In this document: piece by piece, positions 1 through 11,640 of the stretch | Numbering within the stretch: the first letter of the stretch is position 1 | Layout of the letters: each line of letters starts with the position of its first letter | Assembly: GCF_963675165.1 (NCBI RefSeq) | Contig: NC_087390.1 | Coordinates: 475,001 to 539,000, forward strand | DNA from: Halichondria panicea | Lineage: Eukaryota > Porifera > Demospongiae > Suberitida > Halichondriidae | Reading direction: 5' to 3' | Length of the DNA stretch: 64,000 nucleotides | Made by a program: the position numbers and the translations under genes | The notes under the pieces: model-generated | The model's database searches: none | Told to the model about the DNA's origin: nothing | Seen by the model: the letters and a program-made list of their open reading frames with translations, nothing else

Positions 1-1693
1 GACATTCTCATCAATAATGCAGGTACTGCATGCAACAGTCCAAGATTGTTTGTTTGGTGTACTGATCCTATCCCTTCCAATTGTAGGTGTCTTTACCAGG
101 TCACTGTTTATAGATATGCAAGAGCCTACACACAGACGTCTCATGGAAGTTGACCTCTTTGCACCCTGGATACTGACCCATGATGTCTTGCCAGGTAGGT
201 AATTAATTAATGCTTGGTCATAATCATGTACACACGTATACATGAGAGTTGGAGTATATTTACTGTATAGCGGGGATATTTCGTGGGTATAAATGTTCAC
301 AGTTTTCGCTGATCAAGCATGTATACCACAAACATTTATACCCACGAATTAATATCGCATGCATGGGCTGCTATTCCGCGAAAATTAAATTCGCGAAATC
401 TTTCTAACGGTCAATCCACGAAGGTTTATACCCTCCGCTCGAAGTATACCGCTATATACGGTAATTGCACTGTAAATTTTTTATACCTAGCTTGCTTGTA
501 TACACAAGTCAAGTCTCTTAATTTAAATTGTAAATATGCATTCTGTAATAGGAATGCTCTCTTCTGGTTTCGGTCATGTGATAAACATTTCGTCCATTGT
601 GGGGAAATTCAGCACTGGCAGAAAAACTTCCTATTCTGGTGCCAAGTTTGGCCTTAACGGGATGATGGACTCTCTTCGCTGCGAGGTCTGTGCACACACT
701 TTAAACCTCTGATTTAATTATTGGAAGCGTTTTTATGATCGGAGAAAAGGGGTCATTAAGTAAACCCGTTTTAATTTCTAAGAATCATATAATATTCTTG
801 GTAAATGGGGCTGTTCTAATTATATACCGTATAACGGGTAATTTTCGTGGTCAAGCTGACCTCCACGAAATTTTAACGTAGGCGTGGCTTACCATAACGT
901 GTGAATGCAGTGCAGGCAATGAGACTTACATACTCACAAAAATCACTGTTTTCCAGATAAACGAATATTTCACCCCACGTACGAAAATTACCCACTATAC
1001 GGTACATCTTGTGTCAGTATAATAATAGTGTGTGCTCACATTAATTTTTGCTCACTATAATTATACAGGTTATAGATAAGAATGTCCATGTGACTAACGT
1101 GTGTCCGGGGCCAGTGAAAACAGCTGTGGCAGAGAATGCTCTCCTGTCTGATGGATCCACCAACAACAAGAAAAATCCTCTCATTGAGGGCGGGATGACA
1201 GTTCAAAGGTCAACTCAGTGTGTGCATACTAGAATTGGTATAATAATCATATGGAAATCTTAGGAATAGAAAATATCGTTCATCTCAGTTTATGCCAAAT
1301 TAATAATTAGTGTAAATATTGCATAGATGTATAGCAGTACTGCTAAAAAAAAGAATGCACTTTGACCTGATTCTAGCCACATACTAAGACTCTATTCTAT
1401 TTATACGTATACAGGTGTGCAGAGCTTACTCTGATCGCTGCGTCTAGTCAGCTCTATGAGGTACGCCATCAACAATTCATAAATACTCGGACTGGTATCT
1501 CAATCACATGGTATCTCAATCACATGGTATTCATTAGTTAAATATACTTTTCTTATCCAAGCAGGTATGGATCTCGAAGCATCCCTATCTCCTGTGCACC
1601 TACCTGGCTCAGTATGCTCCCTCACTCTGCAAGTGCCTACTGCACTGGTGGAGTCAGAGGAAAGAGAAGATGAATAAAGATAAAAAGAATTAA
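1..1693 (+). CDS. DHRS7: DHRS7-like short-chain dehydrogenase, copy A (5' end outside window)
   Basis: Short-chain dehydrogenase/reductase of the DHRS7 (retSDR4) type, a membrane-anchored NAD(P)-dependent carbonyl/retinoid reductase family. Visible exons are 1-22, 87-194, 552-685, 1069-1208, 1415-1460 and 1565-1693; together they give 193 in-frame codons ending in TAA. The first codons read DILINNAG, the NNAG motif of the fold. Exon 3 has the catalytic region: ISS for the Ser, then SYSGAK, the YxxxK motif. Exon 4 has VCPGPVKT, the segment after the cofactor site. The last exon starts VWISKHPYL, which aligns with the DHRS7 tail (VWISEQPFL in human). The Rossmann glycine motif and N-terminal anchor lie left of the window. 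Two more copies follow head-to-tail, so this is a tandem family. Nothing in the visible part breaks the frame. Confidence 0.88.
262..463. repeat. MITE-like inverted-repeat element in DHRS7 copy A intron
   Basis: Ends resemble each other in inverted orientation: ctgtatagcggggatatttc on the left and ...gaagtataccgctatatacggta on the right, with an inner inverted pair around 'tataaatgttca'. Same end type as elements at 825, 3064, 3645, 57264 and 62837. No ORF of its own. Confidence 0.6.
825..1004. repeat. MITE-like inverted-repeat element in intron
   Basis: Bounded by taccgtataacgggtaattt and its inverted counterpart aaaattacccactatacggta. Non-coding insert in the intron between copy A exons 3 and 4; part of the family with taccgtatagcggg ends. 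Confidence 0.65.
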
Positions 1694-1792
1694 CTATATG
1701 ATTTTTCCAATTGTCTACTCTAGATCTTATCTCATTATGACTCATGGGGGGGAGGGGCTAGCTAGTATTATATAATATTAATAGTTATCAAG

Positions 1793-4156
1793 ATGTCCTC
1801 CTGGTTAGTGATCTTGCTGGTGCTGGCCTTGCTCTACTTGCTGTACAAGCTGGTGGTGTTTGTCAGAGCTGATGCTGATATCACACTCCTCAGCAGAACA
1901 CTAGACACCCGTTACTTTGACAACAAGGTGGTGTGGGTCACTGGAGCCTCTTCTGGAAGTGAGATCGTTTAAAATAATCACGATTTGCAATATATTATGG
2001 TGCTATGGTATAGTTATGGGCGATTGTCAGTGTTTGTCGCCATAATTAAAGACATGCTCCTCTAGACTGTTTTTTATCCCAAGTATAAAAACGACTATAA
2101 CATAAGGAAAACTCTTTTATCTTGCTTGTTATATACCGTTTTAAATAAATGAGCCTAGCATGCATCCGAGTAGTTAAGTATGTACCAGCCAAATATTATA
2201 ACTGTTTTCAGTTGGAGAGGAGCTGTGCTACCAGTTGTCTAGACTGGGTGCTAGACTAATTCTCAGTGCAAGGTCAGAGGACAAACTGAAGGTGGTCAGG
2301 AAGGGACTTGCAAAACCCAACCAGGCAAAGTGAGAAAATATTATAGTGTACAATACAACAATTCTATATTTGCTCTATATTCAGGATCCTGCCAGTTGAC
2401 CTGAGTGACCCCTCTGCCACTAGGGAGGCTACCGAGAAGGCAAAGGCTCTGTTTGGAGGAATAGACATTCTCATCAACAATGCAGGTTCAATATGAAACA
2501 GTTTAAGGTTGTGTTTGTTGATTCCTAATCCTAAACCTTCCACTTGTAGGTGTCTCTACCAGGTCACTGTTTATAGACATGCAAGAGCCTACACACAGAC
2601 GTCTCATGGAGGTTGACCTCTTTGCACCCTGGATACTGACCCATGATGTCTTGCCAGGTAGATCTCTTCTTTGTACTGGTTCTTAATTTGCACAACACCA
2701 GTATATCTCAAAATTGACGCTTGCTATAATAGGAATGCTCTCCTCTGGTTTTGGTCATGTGATTAACATCTCGTCCATTGCGGGTAAGTTCAGCCTCAGC
2801 AGGAGAACCTCTTATTCTGGTGCCAAGTTTGGCCTGAATGGGATGATGGATGCTCTTCGCTGCGAGGTCTGTGCATGTGTACACTGACTGCATTTTTATT
2901 AACTGCATCTGTCCCTTTAATATTTCAATTAATGTTCCTTTATCTGAGTTCTATAAACTCTTGTTGTGTTGTAAGTGGAATTTTCACTTAGCATGCAGAT
3001 ACACCTTTCTTTCCCAGTAGAATAGTGCGTGCTCACTGTTACATTGTATCTTCGCTCTCATAATACCGTATAGCGGGTAATTTTTGTGGAGTAAATATTC
3101 GTTATTTTCGTGGGCAAGCTGCAGGCCATGGCCTCCACGAAAAGTTAACGTAGGCGCGGCTTACCGGAACGTAGGAATGCAGGCAGGCAACGAGACTAAA
3201 CTAAATTTTTACTCACGAAAACCACCGTTTCTCGAGTTGAACGAATTTTTTACCCCTCGAAAATTATCCGCTATATGGTATGCATACAGGTTATAGATAA
3301 GAATGTCCATGTGACTAACGTGTGTCCGGGACCAGTGAAGACAGCTGTGGCAGAGAATGCTCTTCTGTCTGATGGATCCACCAACAACAAGAAAGATCCT
3401 CTCATTGAGGGCGGGATGACAGTTCAAAGGTCAGCTCAGTATGTGCAGCATTGTGCAAATACCAATTATAATTATTCAATTTCAAATTATATATTCAAGT
3501 TTGGTATGCATGCATGGTAAGGATGTCTTAGGAGAGTAGCAACACTCAGCAAGTTTATGTCAAACAATTTATATGTGTTGCTTGGGGCATTTGGAAATAT
3601 TGAAGATGTATTATTATGCATAATTATGATAGGAATGTAGTGAATATCGTATAGCATGACATTTTCGAGAGGCTTAATTTTCGCGGATTTCGTGGGTTAG
3701 CAATCCTACACGAAAATTAAGCCCACGAAAATTATCTGCTATAACGTGAAAGGCATGGCTTCCGGTATAAGCAGAACATTGTGCAACGAAATGCTTTTAG
3801 AGGCCATTCCACGAAATATAAGTGCCTCGAAAATTTCGGGCTATACAGTACTTTTATGTTACAGCCACACATAATTATTATTATGCAGGTGTGCAGAGCT
3901 CACTCTGATTGCTGCTTCTAGACAGCTCTATGAAGTGAGTTATCAACACTTCACTATAATTATAATACTCGGATTGCTTCCTCAACGGCTATATAGTTCT
4001 GCTTATAATAATTATTTTCTTATCTAATTATAGGTGTGGATCTCCAAGCATCCCTACCTCATCCTCCCTTACCTGGCTCAGTATGCTCCCTCACTCTGCA
4101 AGTATATACTGCACTGGTGGGCACAGAGGCAAGAGAAGAAGATGAAAGAGAATTAA
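1793..4156 (+). CDS. DHRS7: DHRS7-like short-chain dehydrogenase, copy B (complete)
   Basis: Eight exons: 1793-1958, 2212-2329, 2385-2485, 2550-2657, 2733-2866, 3290-3429, 3889-3934, 4034-4156; all joins keep frame, giving 311 residues. The N-terminus (about residues 3-22, LVILLVLALLYLLYKLVVF) is a signal anchor, as in DHRS7. Then come the cofactor motif TGASSGIG (exon 1/2 junction), NNAG (end of exon 3), ISSIAGK and the YxxxK motif SYSGAK (exon 5), and CPGPVKT (exon 6). The usual fold Asn before the catalytic Ser (ELN in human DHRS7) reads EVD here, as in the other copies. The C-terminus ends in a Lys-rich tail (QEKKMKEN). Predicted role: membrane-bound oxidoreductase, probably ER; the substrate cannot be read from sequence. 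Introns 5 and 6 hold MITE-like elements. The start is the first ATG before the anchor and is shared with copy C. Confidence 0.9.
3064..3280. repeat. MITE-like inverted-repeat element in DHRS7 copy B intron
   Basis: Left end taccgtatagcgggtaattt, right end aaaattatccgctatatggta, imperfect inverted repeats. It sits at the equivalent intron position to the 825-1004 element of copy A and shares inner sequence (aacgtaggcg...), so it probably predates the duplication. Confidence 0.65.
3645..3850. repeat. MITE-like element with internal hairpin in intron
   Basis: Starts tatcgtatagcatgacattttcgag and ends in gcctcgaaaatttcgggctatacagta, inverted. Contains paired segments around 'cttaattttcg'. Related to 57264-57450, which shares the inner text 'tgcttttagaggccattcca'. 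Confidence 0.6.
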
Positions 4157-4313
4157 CTGTGATTAAATTTATTTACTTATAATTATATTATAAGGCATTA
4201 ATTTTTCTTTCTGGAGGTAATAGTAACAAATATTTGTTTGGGTATATAAACTAAATGACTCATAGGGGGGGAGGGGGTAGCTAGATCTGGTATTATATAA
4301 TCTAGTTATCAAG

Positions 4314-6816
4314 ATGTCCTCCTGGTTAGTGATCTTGCTGGTGCTGGCCTTGCTCTACTTGCTGTACAAGCTGGTGGTGTTTGTCAGGGCTGATGCTGAT
4401 CTCACACTCCTTAGCAGAACACTAGACACCCGTTACTTTGACAACAAGGTGGTGTGGGTCACTGGAGCCTCTTCTGGAAGTGAGATCGTTTAAAATAATC
4501 ACGATTTGCAATATATTATGGTGCTATGGTATAGTTATGGGCGATTGTCAGTGTTTGTCACCTTAATTAAAAACATGCTCCTCTAGACTGTTTTATCCCA
4601 AGTGAAAACGACTATAACATAAGGAAAACTCGCTTGTTATATACCGTTTTAAATAAATGAGCCCAGCATGCATCCAAGTATAGTTAAGTATGTACAAGCC
4701 AATTTCAAATAATTATTATAACTGTTTTCAGTTGGAGAGGAGCTGTGCTACCAGTTGTCTAGACTGGGTGCTAGATTAATTCTCAGTGCAAGGTCAGAGG
4801 ACAAACTGAAGGTGGTCAGGAAGGGACTCGCAAAACCCAACCAGGCAAAGTGAGAGAATTGCAATAAACAAAAGAATTTTTATTTGCTCCATATTCAGGA
4901 TCCTGCCAGTTGACCTGAGTGACCCCTCTGCCACTAGGGAGGCTACTGAGAAGGAAAAGGCTCTGTTTGGAGGAATAGACATTCTCATCAATAATGCAGG
5001 TACTACATGCAACTGTCCTATGTTGTTTAATTTCTTTTCCACTTTCCAGGTGTTTCTACCCGATCAAGTTTCATTGATATGCAAGAGCCTACACACAGAC
5101 GTCTCATGGAGCTTGACCTCTTTGCACCCTGGATACTGACCCATGGTGTACTATCAGGTACATACGTAGCTAATCACAAATCAATTTTGGATCTTGAAAG
5201 GAAAGAAATTTTTTATTTTTTGTTTGTTGAGTCAAATTTTGCAAAATTATATCAACAACTGACAATAATTATATACATATAAGAATAATATTATGTAGTA
5301 CTTGCAGGTATGTTGTCCTCTGGGTTTGGTCATATTGTCGTTACTAACTCTGTTCTGGGCAAGTTTGGTTCTAGTGGGAAGAGTTCTCTAGCCACCGCCA
5401 AATTTGGAGTGGTTGGAATGATGGACTCTATCAGATATGAAGTGAGTTATTCTTTGGAGCATAAAATTATATAAAAATTGTAGTGAAGCTGTTTGTATGT
5501 GTGTGTCTGTATAATTATGTCTATTTTAGCTGAGAAAACGAGATAAATCACTGATCAAGTACACCATTATTGTATAGCACTATCAGTAGAGCTACACTTT
5601 TTGAAATTGTACGTTGCAACAACACAGGCTTTTCAAACTTAACGCCTGATTTTGCCTATTATAATTATAGGCTTCTCTACGTTTGTCTTGCGTATTTTGA
5701 TTCATGGATAGCTAGGTAGCTGAACTCATATAGACTACAATTTATCTCTTTCGATAACCTGCATGAGGAAGAATAACTTTAGTACAAGCCAATTCCTAGC
5801 TAGTCTGGACCCGGTTGAAAGTTCTTGTCGAGACAGCGTGCTTATTCATATAATATGAGACTCTGTATGTGTACTGCTCATACAACCCCACACATTGTGC
5901 AAGTAAAGTCTAGATCTCATTATTGTCTTCTTTAGATGAGTGGACGCAATGTCCATGTGACGGTGGTGTGCCCTGGGCTAGTGAGGACGGGCATCTCTCG
6001 GAATGCACTCTTGTCCGACGGTTCTCTCAACAACAAAACGGACCAGCATATTGAAGCGGGGATGAAACCTCAAAGGTTGATTGGCTGCAGTATTTTCTTT
6101 CTGAGTTTAAGATCATGATTGCTCTCAGGTCCAAATGTACGTAGCCTCGTTCCCAGGCGGATTTGTCTCCAATGTAACGCTAGGGCGCCTGTCCAAATGC
6201 CCTATTTTGATCTGGGTGATTGTTCGAAATGGTCCCGTTTCAAAAGCTATAAGTACAATAAATTATTGTAGCTGCGAAATCTTGAGAGAATGTGTTTATT
6301 GACATCACTCACACGTGCAGGTGTTCTGAGCTTATTTTGACAGCTGTGTCCAATCAACTTGCAGAGGTAAGTTAGTCATGTGATCAACATCTCGTCTATT
6401 GCGGTAGAGTTACACAGAGACTGTGACAGGTCAATCTCTCTTGAAGTTGTACTATAAATTATCAGCTATGTAGCTGCATGGCTACAGCTAACCCTATTCA
6501 CTAACTTACTTCATTCATTTTTCCTCTTATTGAACTAAGATAAACGATAGATTTAAAAAAGTTACTGATCAACCCACGGCCATACCGACATGTTTAATTT
6601 TATTAACTGGAACATTTGGAAAGTATTATAATTATTTGGCGAATAAGCGACTTGAAGCCTTCACAACGAGTGTTGTGGTTCCATTACATTAATTAGGTGT
6701 GGATCTCCAAGCATCCCTACCTCTTCATCACCTACCTGGCTCAGTATGCTCCCTCACTCTGCAAGTACCTACTGCAACAACGAGCAAACCAACATATATC
6801 CAAAGAACCTAATTGA
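4314..6816 (+). CDS. DHRS7: DHRS7-like copy C, predicted pseudoenzyme (catalytic Tyr replaced)
   Basis: Eight exons: 4314-4479, 4732-4849, 4899-4999, 5050-5157, 5308-5441, 5936-6075, 6321-6366, 6697-6816; 310 residues with no break. Exons 1-3 and intron 1 are almost identical to copy B (same signal anchor, TGASSGIG, NNAG), while exons 4-8 are clearly diverged. In exon 5 the segment aligned with SYSGAKFG of copies A and B reads SLATAKFG. The YxxxK Tyr is therefore Leu, though the Lys remains. Canonical SDR catalysis needs that Tyr, so this copy is probably not a normal oxidoreductase; it could bind cofactor or act as a regulatory or heterodimer partner. The C-terminus loses the Lys-rich tail (ends HISKEPN). 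The intact frame and splice sites argue against a simple pseudogene. Confidence 0.87.
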
Positions 6817-7124
6817 GTAGTATTATACCGTAGTGAGTTTTAATTTGACTTACATGCAGTTATAAAGTTGTGTTCCGTATCATAACATCAAATTAAGTTT
6901 CTCGGCCACGTTTTGCAAGTGATGTCATTATTTTGTCTAGATGGGGTGTAACAAAATTCACGACTTAATTGTTTATTTATATCCTGTATTGTTTCAGAGT
7001 GTCAATCAGTACAATTATGCCTATAGCTATAGCTGTAGCACTATGTATCATAAAGGTACAGTTTGAAGTTGTAGCTCTATTTCAGTTTTAGTTTGCAACA
7101 AGTCACTTCGTCGTATCTTGAACA
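6817..7124. other. Intergenic, no gene seen
   Basis: AT-rich spacer between DHRS7 copy C and the CARD-like gene, both on +. It must hold the 3' end of the first and the promoter of the second, but I see no distinctive motif. Confidence 0.5.
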
Positions 7125-9063
7125 ATGCTATTAGATCTACATATAACAGTTGATATCAACTGGCTAGATTTAAGCCTTTTGTATCTTCTGGTGTCCTTGG
7201 TTTTGGTGAGCATTTTGCTATATTATGCATACTTCAAGAAAAGACTTGTTTATGAAGACTATGGTAGATCTACAGAAAAAGAAATTTCTGAAGCTGAGTC
7301 AGATTTCTACGAATTCAGGTATGCTACTATATAAATACCTAATTATGATTATGTGCTTTACACTTGTAGATATAGTCTATACCTCCATATAGACACACAA
7401 TACTTGGTACGACTAGGCTATTGCTATTGCTATCAGTACTGCATGTGTTACAGTAACCAAGTGTATGACATATAGTCTATAAGGGTGTATCTGTGAGGAA
7501 AGTAGAATCTAATGTAAATTTGCAAATACAGCATACTGGTTTTAATCAATGAATAATGTTATAGAAAAATAGAAAGGGATTGTACCTGGGGAATCCCCAT
7601 TGCTACCCTGGTAAACATGTACATATTTGGAAGTTGTGTACACTGTAATACCATATTAAAACTTGCATTCCCGTTGCATGCAAAACCCTGCAGCAAATTA
7701 CTGTATGCTTCCATGTACACATACTATATAACGTGTAGCAGGTAATTTATCTCATGCTGTATGCATTGCCAGGCTGTGCAGACCTAAACCGGAAGATGGT
7801 TGCGAGTCCCTACAATATCAAGTTGTTCGAGAATTTAGTCAAAAACTAGTAATTATAGTCGAGAATGCTGGTGTCAACGAATTGTTAGATGAGCTGTTTC
7901 AACGTGGTGTCATAGGTTTGGAAACAAAAAAGCGAATTGAAAACCTTCAGAGTACAACAGAACGCAGTAGGAATTTGATTTCCTTATTGCAAAATAGTGT
8001 CAGATACTGTCCAGACCAAACTCTAAAAATTCTGCTTGATATTATGAAGTCAAACGCTGTGTACAATGATGTAAGGCTTGAGATTGAGAAAAGATTTTTT
8101 AACTTAAGTTTCAATAGCAAACTCAGAGCCGACGTTGTCATTAGATATATCTGTTACACTGGAAAATTAACAGGGAAGAGGTTTAACAATATTTGTCTTC
8201 ATTTTCAAAAAGCACTCCTGGAAAACGATTGTAGGAAATTAAAATCTCTATTAAGAGAAAAATTTCCATTTACTGTTGAAGAGAGACTGTACTTTGAATG
8301 CTACCACTGTTTAGGCCTAACCCACAAGCATGATGAAGCGAGTATTCAAGATGCAATACACATATTGGAAAACATCGTACATCAAACAAAAACCTCACCA
8401 ACTGACAACAAGGACATTATTAGAGGCAGGGCGTACAGAATAATGGCGGGTGCATATCAAAAGCTGGATAAAATCGAGGAAGCATCTGATTGCATTAACA
8501 AAGCGATAGCCATACATTCCTATCTTGAGCATGGCTGCGAGAAAGCATGCACCTTTTTAGAATTTACTAAAATACAACAAAGTGATCCAAATATGAGGAA
8601 AACGAGAGAAAAAATGGCAGATGAATTTATGATGGTCAAAGAGTTCACATTGAAATGCAAAAACGAAGCAAGAAGACTCAAGATGATTAAAATGGTCGAA
8701 ATACAAATCGCACTGTTTTTCCTCAATCCTACGAAAAAGGATTCATTTTTCTCGATGACCAAATGGATGAGTTTTTCCCCTTCAACTGATGAACTTGACA
8801 AAGCTCAAAAATGTCTTGCAACATTACAATTATCTAACCTCGGCCAACAGAACATTTATCAAGTGAGATGGAACACAGCAATGTCAGACTTGCATAGACA
8901 TCGAAAGAATTATCAGCTGGCGCATCAGTATATAGTGGAAGCACACAACGTAACTATGAGTGCTGATATTCTGAGAGAAGATTGCTTGAAGATTGACAAG
9001 AAGCTGGCTTGGTTGAGCAAAAGAAACACATCTATACATGTACCTGACATTGAAACGGACTAA
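7125..9063 (+). CDS. Membrane-anchored CARD-like plus helical-repeat (TPR-like) protein
   Basis: Two exons, 7125-7318 and 7773-9063, phase-compatible (AG|G), giving 494 residues. Residues about 15-38 (LSLLYLLVSLVLVSILLYYA) are a single hydrophobic anchor followed at once by basic FKKRL, the layout of signal-anchored outer mitochondrial or ER proteins facing the cytosol. Residues about 80-155 look like a death-fold/CARD domain: six short amphipathic helices with spacing typical of CARDs, including ELLDELFQRGVIG, KKRIENLQSTTERSRNLISL and DQTLKILLDIM. From about residue 190 the protein is all-helical; the segment at about 270-310 (RAYRIMAGAYQKLDKIEEAS then INKAIAIH) reads as a TPR pair. I do not recognise an orthologue. 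By composition it is an innate-immunity or cell-death adaptor candidate. The CARD call is by eye, so the exact death-fold subfamily is uncertain. Confidence 0.7.
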
Positions 9064-9869
9064 AATGTTTGATCGGTTGAATTTGACAAGAATGAGTGTA
9101 CTTATAATGTACGTCTCAATGTTATAATTACGTCGTCTCTATATATCAAGCACAAGTGCATGCACCGATCGATGTGTGTTAATTATGCTGCTAACGTTTA
9201 CGTCTGAGATCAGCAAAGGAACTGTGTGTAATTAGCAACAAGAAACAATAATTGTATAACTATATGATAGCAATCAAGAATTCATTATGAACTCTATAGA
9301 GTCTTGATTGCATGCATGTCTGATATAGCACAATTTTAAAGACTGTACGTAAGCATTAAGAATTCCAATACTCTATTACATGAATAATTGTGTTCAGTTG
9401 AAAAGTTTGCACGTCCATATATGAGTATCATCATCTTTTAGAGCCTCCTAAACACGGTGGTGACTGTGTGATCTTTTCCCCACGGCTTTCCCAGCGAGCA
9501 GGAGTGTCAGCCTATAGTGGTGCGTGTGTGGGGGGAGGTAAGTGGGCGTGTGTGTGGGGGAGGGGTTAAGTGGGTGTGTGTGTGGGGGAGGGGGTTAAGT
9601 GGGCGTGTGTGTGTGTGTGTGTGGGAGGTTAAGTGTGTGTGTGTGTGTGTGTGGGGGGAGGGCGTGGTACTAATATAATAAACAAATTCGAATTGTGCAC
9701 AGCTATATAATATAATCACCTATATACCGGTATGTTAACATTGACTTAATTATTCAACTGACTTTTAAGAAGCATGCAGAATCATCCCTAGCTTTCTTAA
9801 CAAAGTAACCCCATGCACTCGAATGCATAATTCAGCTCCCACCATGCATAATTTATAGTAGACTACTAC
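9064..9869. other. Convergent intergenic region with GT/GGGGAGG minisatellite
   Basis: Between two convergent genes. 9519-9664 is a degenerate tandem of gtgtgtgtgggggaggggttaag-like units with variable (GT)n and G-runs. The rest is AT-rich with no coding signal I can support. Confidence 0.6.
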
Positions 9870-11314
9870 CTATTCTCCCATGCACTCCACCTGTATGGAG
9901 AGGGCGTGCACTCCCTGCTGCAGCTGCTCTCCTAGGGCATCCATTATCAGTCGATGGCGCTGTATAATTATAATACAGAGTAAACGAAGAACCAACGAGT
10001 GGAAACTAAGCCCAATGTATCACTATGATATACTGGAGCCCAATGTATCACTATGATATACTGGAGCCCAATGTGCTGAGCCTATTGTTTGCCAGAGGGA
10101 ACATAGCTAAACCTGCATGAAGGTATAACCTCTCAAATGATGATCTAAATAGTGTACCTTGATCAAAGCCACTCCCTCAAACTTGTCGGACACCACCACC
10201 ACTTTAAAATGAGACTCGGAGCCTATTTAAACATAGGGAGAAATAAAAACCAATTGAGTCGATCAAGAAGACACATTCATTGCATGATGTATGTGCATAT
10301 ACCAACACACAGAGAATAATGATATATAGCTGTATAAAGAAGGATATACTCCATGCAGTGAGATGTGTCCAGAATATTATTTTCAAGCCTGAACATGAAC
10401 ATTTGCCTGTAGTATGCCCAGGGCCTAAAAGGTGTACAGTAGTTATTTGTATCACACACCTTTCGGTACATTGTGCATGTGACTCTCGTTGATGACCTCA
10501 AGATGGAGTGGCTGCATGTGGAATAAATACATAGTTACATGCAGTCAAGTAAGATGCAGCTATATTATAGTGTAAGCAACATCCAATATATGTGCTGTCG
10601 GTATACTATATATACAGATATGCTTCACAATACTGTATACCGTATTACTAGAATGTTTTGCGAGCATCAAACATTTGCGAACTTTGCGATGGTCGATCAA
10701 TTCGCAACAATAAATCCGCAAAAACCTAAATTATTACCAGTTAGTAAATACACACGATCCTTGCCAGAACGCAATAGTTAGATCACAAAGGGTAACATTT
10801 TCTGCTGATTTGGCTCATAATTTGCAAAGGTTTTTCACCCGCAAACATTCTAGTAATACGGTATTCTATTCACAAAGCTTATCAGTTATTATCGTATAAT
10901 TATAGTAGGGTACATATACTTACAGTTAGTTGTTGCTCCAGCTTGGTGTGTATGGTCCTCTGTACTTCACCAGTCGCCTATAGTGGAGGGGGGGCTAGAT
11001 CACCATGGCAACACGTATAGGTTATATGCACAAATGAAGTGGTTTTGTGCACAAAATTAATATTGCAGTCAAATAATTATAAATCAATCACTGTACTGTG
11101 GTGATACAACTTATACCGTACAATTTTGCTATGGACATTGACAACTAGCACTGCTATGACTTGTGGCATGCATACACGTACTTATTACCCAACGTCAGGT
11201 ATGGAATCAGGACATGTATGTTATAGTTATGGAACCAGGACGTGCATGTTCATATGGATTCATACACATGCACTCAGGCCATTCCAGCCACTCCCTCACC
11301 TCCCGACTGCTCAT
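9870..11314 (-). CDS. BOLA1: BolA-family protein (BOLA1-like)
   Basis: Five small exons on the minus strand: 11300-11314, 10924-10977, 10460-10511, 10158-10222, 9870-9959; 276 nt, 91 residues, all GT-AG and in phase. Domain: the whole protein is a BolA domain. The recognisable blocks are VQRTIHTKLEQQLTPLHLEV, NESHMHNVP (helix 1 and the loop with the putative Fe-S/glutaredoxin ligand His), SESHFKVVVVSDKFEG, and RHRLIMDAL with the invariant RHR, then GVHALSIQ. BolA proteins pair with monothiol glutaredoxins in iron-sulfur handling. The segment order and VHALSIQ favour BOLA1 over BOLA2/3. The five-residue first exon (MSSRE) is the least certain part, chosen because it supplies an ATG, a good donor and phase 0. 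It is unusually short and has no visible mitochondrial presequence, although BOLA1 is mitochondrial in vertebrates. Confidence 0.88.
10011..10066. repeat. Perfect 28-bp tandem duplication in BOLA1-like intron
   Basis: The 28-bp unit starting cccaatgtatcactatgata occurs twice without a mismatch, followed by an 8-bp partial third copy. Intronic, between BolA exons 4 and 5. Confidence 0.9.
10638..10863. repeat. MITE-like element with near-perfect terminal inverted repeats
   Basis: Left end taccgtattactagaatgtt and right end aacattctagtaatacggta are inverse complements over at least 20 bp. The inner part is AT-rich with further gcgaa/ttcgc pairing. A family distinct from the 'tagcggg' elements though both begin taccgta. 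It lies in the BolA gene, between exons 2 and 3. Confidence 0.8.
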
Positions 11315-11640
11315 ACTGGCTGTGTGTACGTGTGCAGACAGACTAATTAGCCTCTGGAGAATCACTGCACTCCTCAGACTATTCATCCAAGAAGATATGA
11401 TAATGGGTACAGGTCGTTTATTCTATTGTAACACACATATTCACGTATATTAGAGAAAAATCGGCCTAGAAAATTTCACTTTCCCACCCTCTAATATTAG
11501 ACGCATAATAAGCCGCGGAGATTAATCGAAGTCTAACAGCCAGCAATTAATTTCTTGTATACATGTACAAAAGGATAAGGGTAAATACGTGTAGTGTACA
11601 CATCATATCACATGTACGTGTATAACAATGGTGAGAATAT
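11315..11640. other. Intergenic between PPIG stop and BolA start (both -)
   Basis: 326 bp that must hold the PPIG 3' end and the BolA promoter. AT-rich; no additional exon found. Confidence 0.5.

Noticed and set aside
319-657. 112-codon reading frame in DHRS7 copy A
   Set aside because: It runs through a MITE-like element and into exon 3 in the wrong frame.
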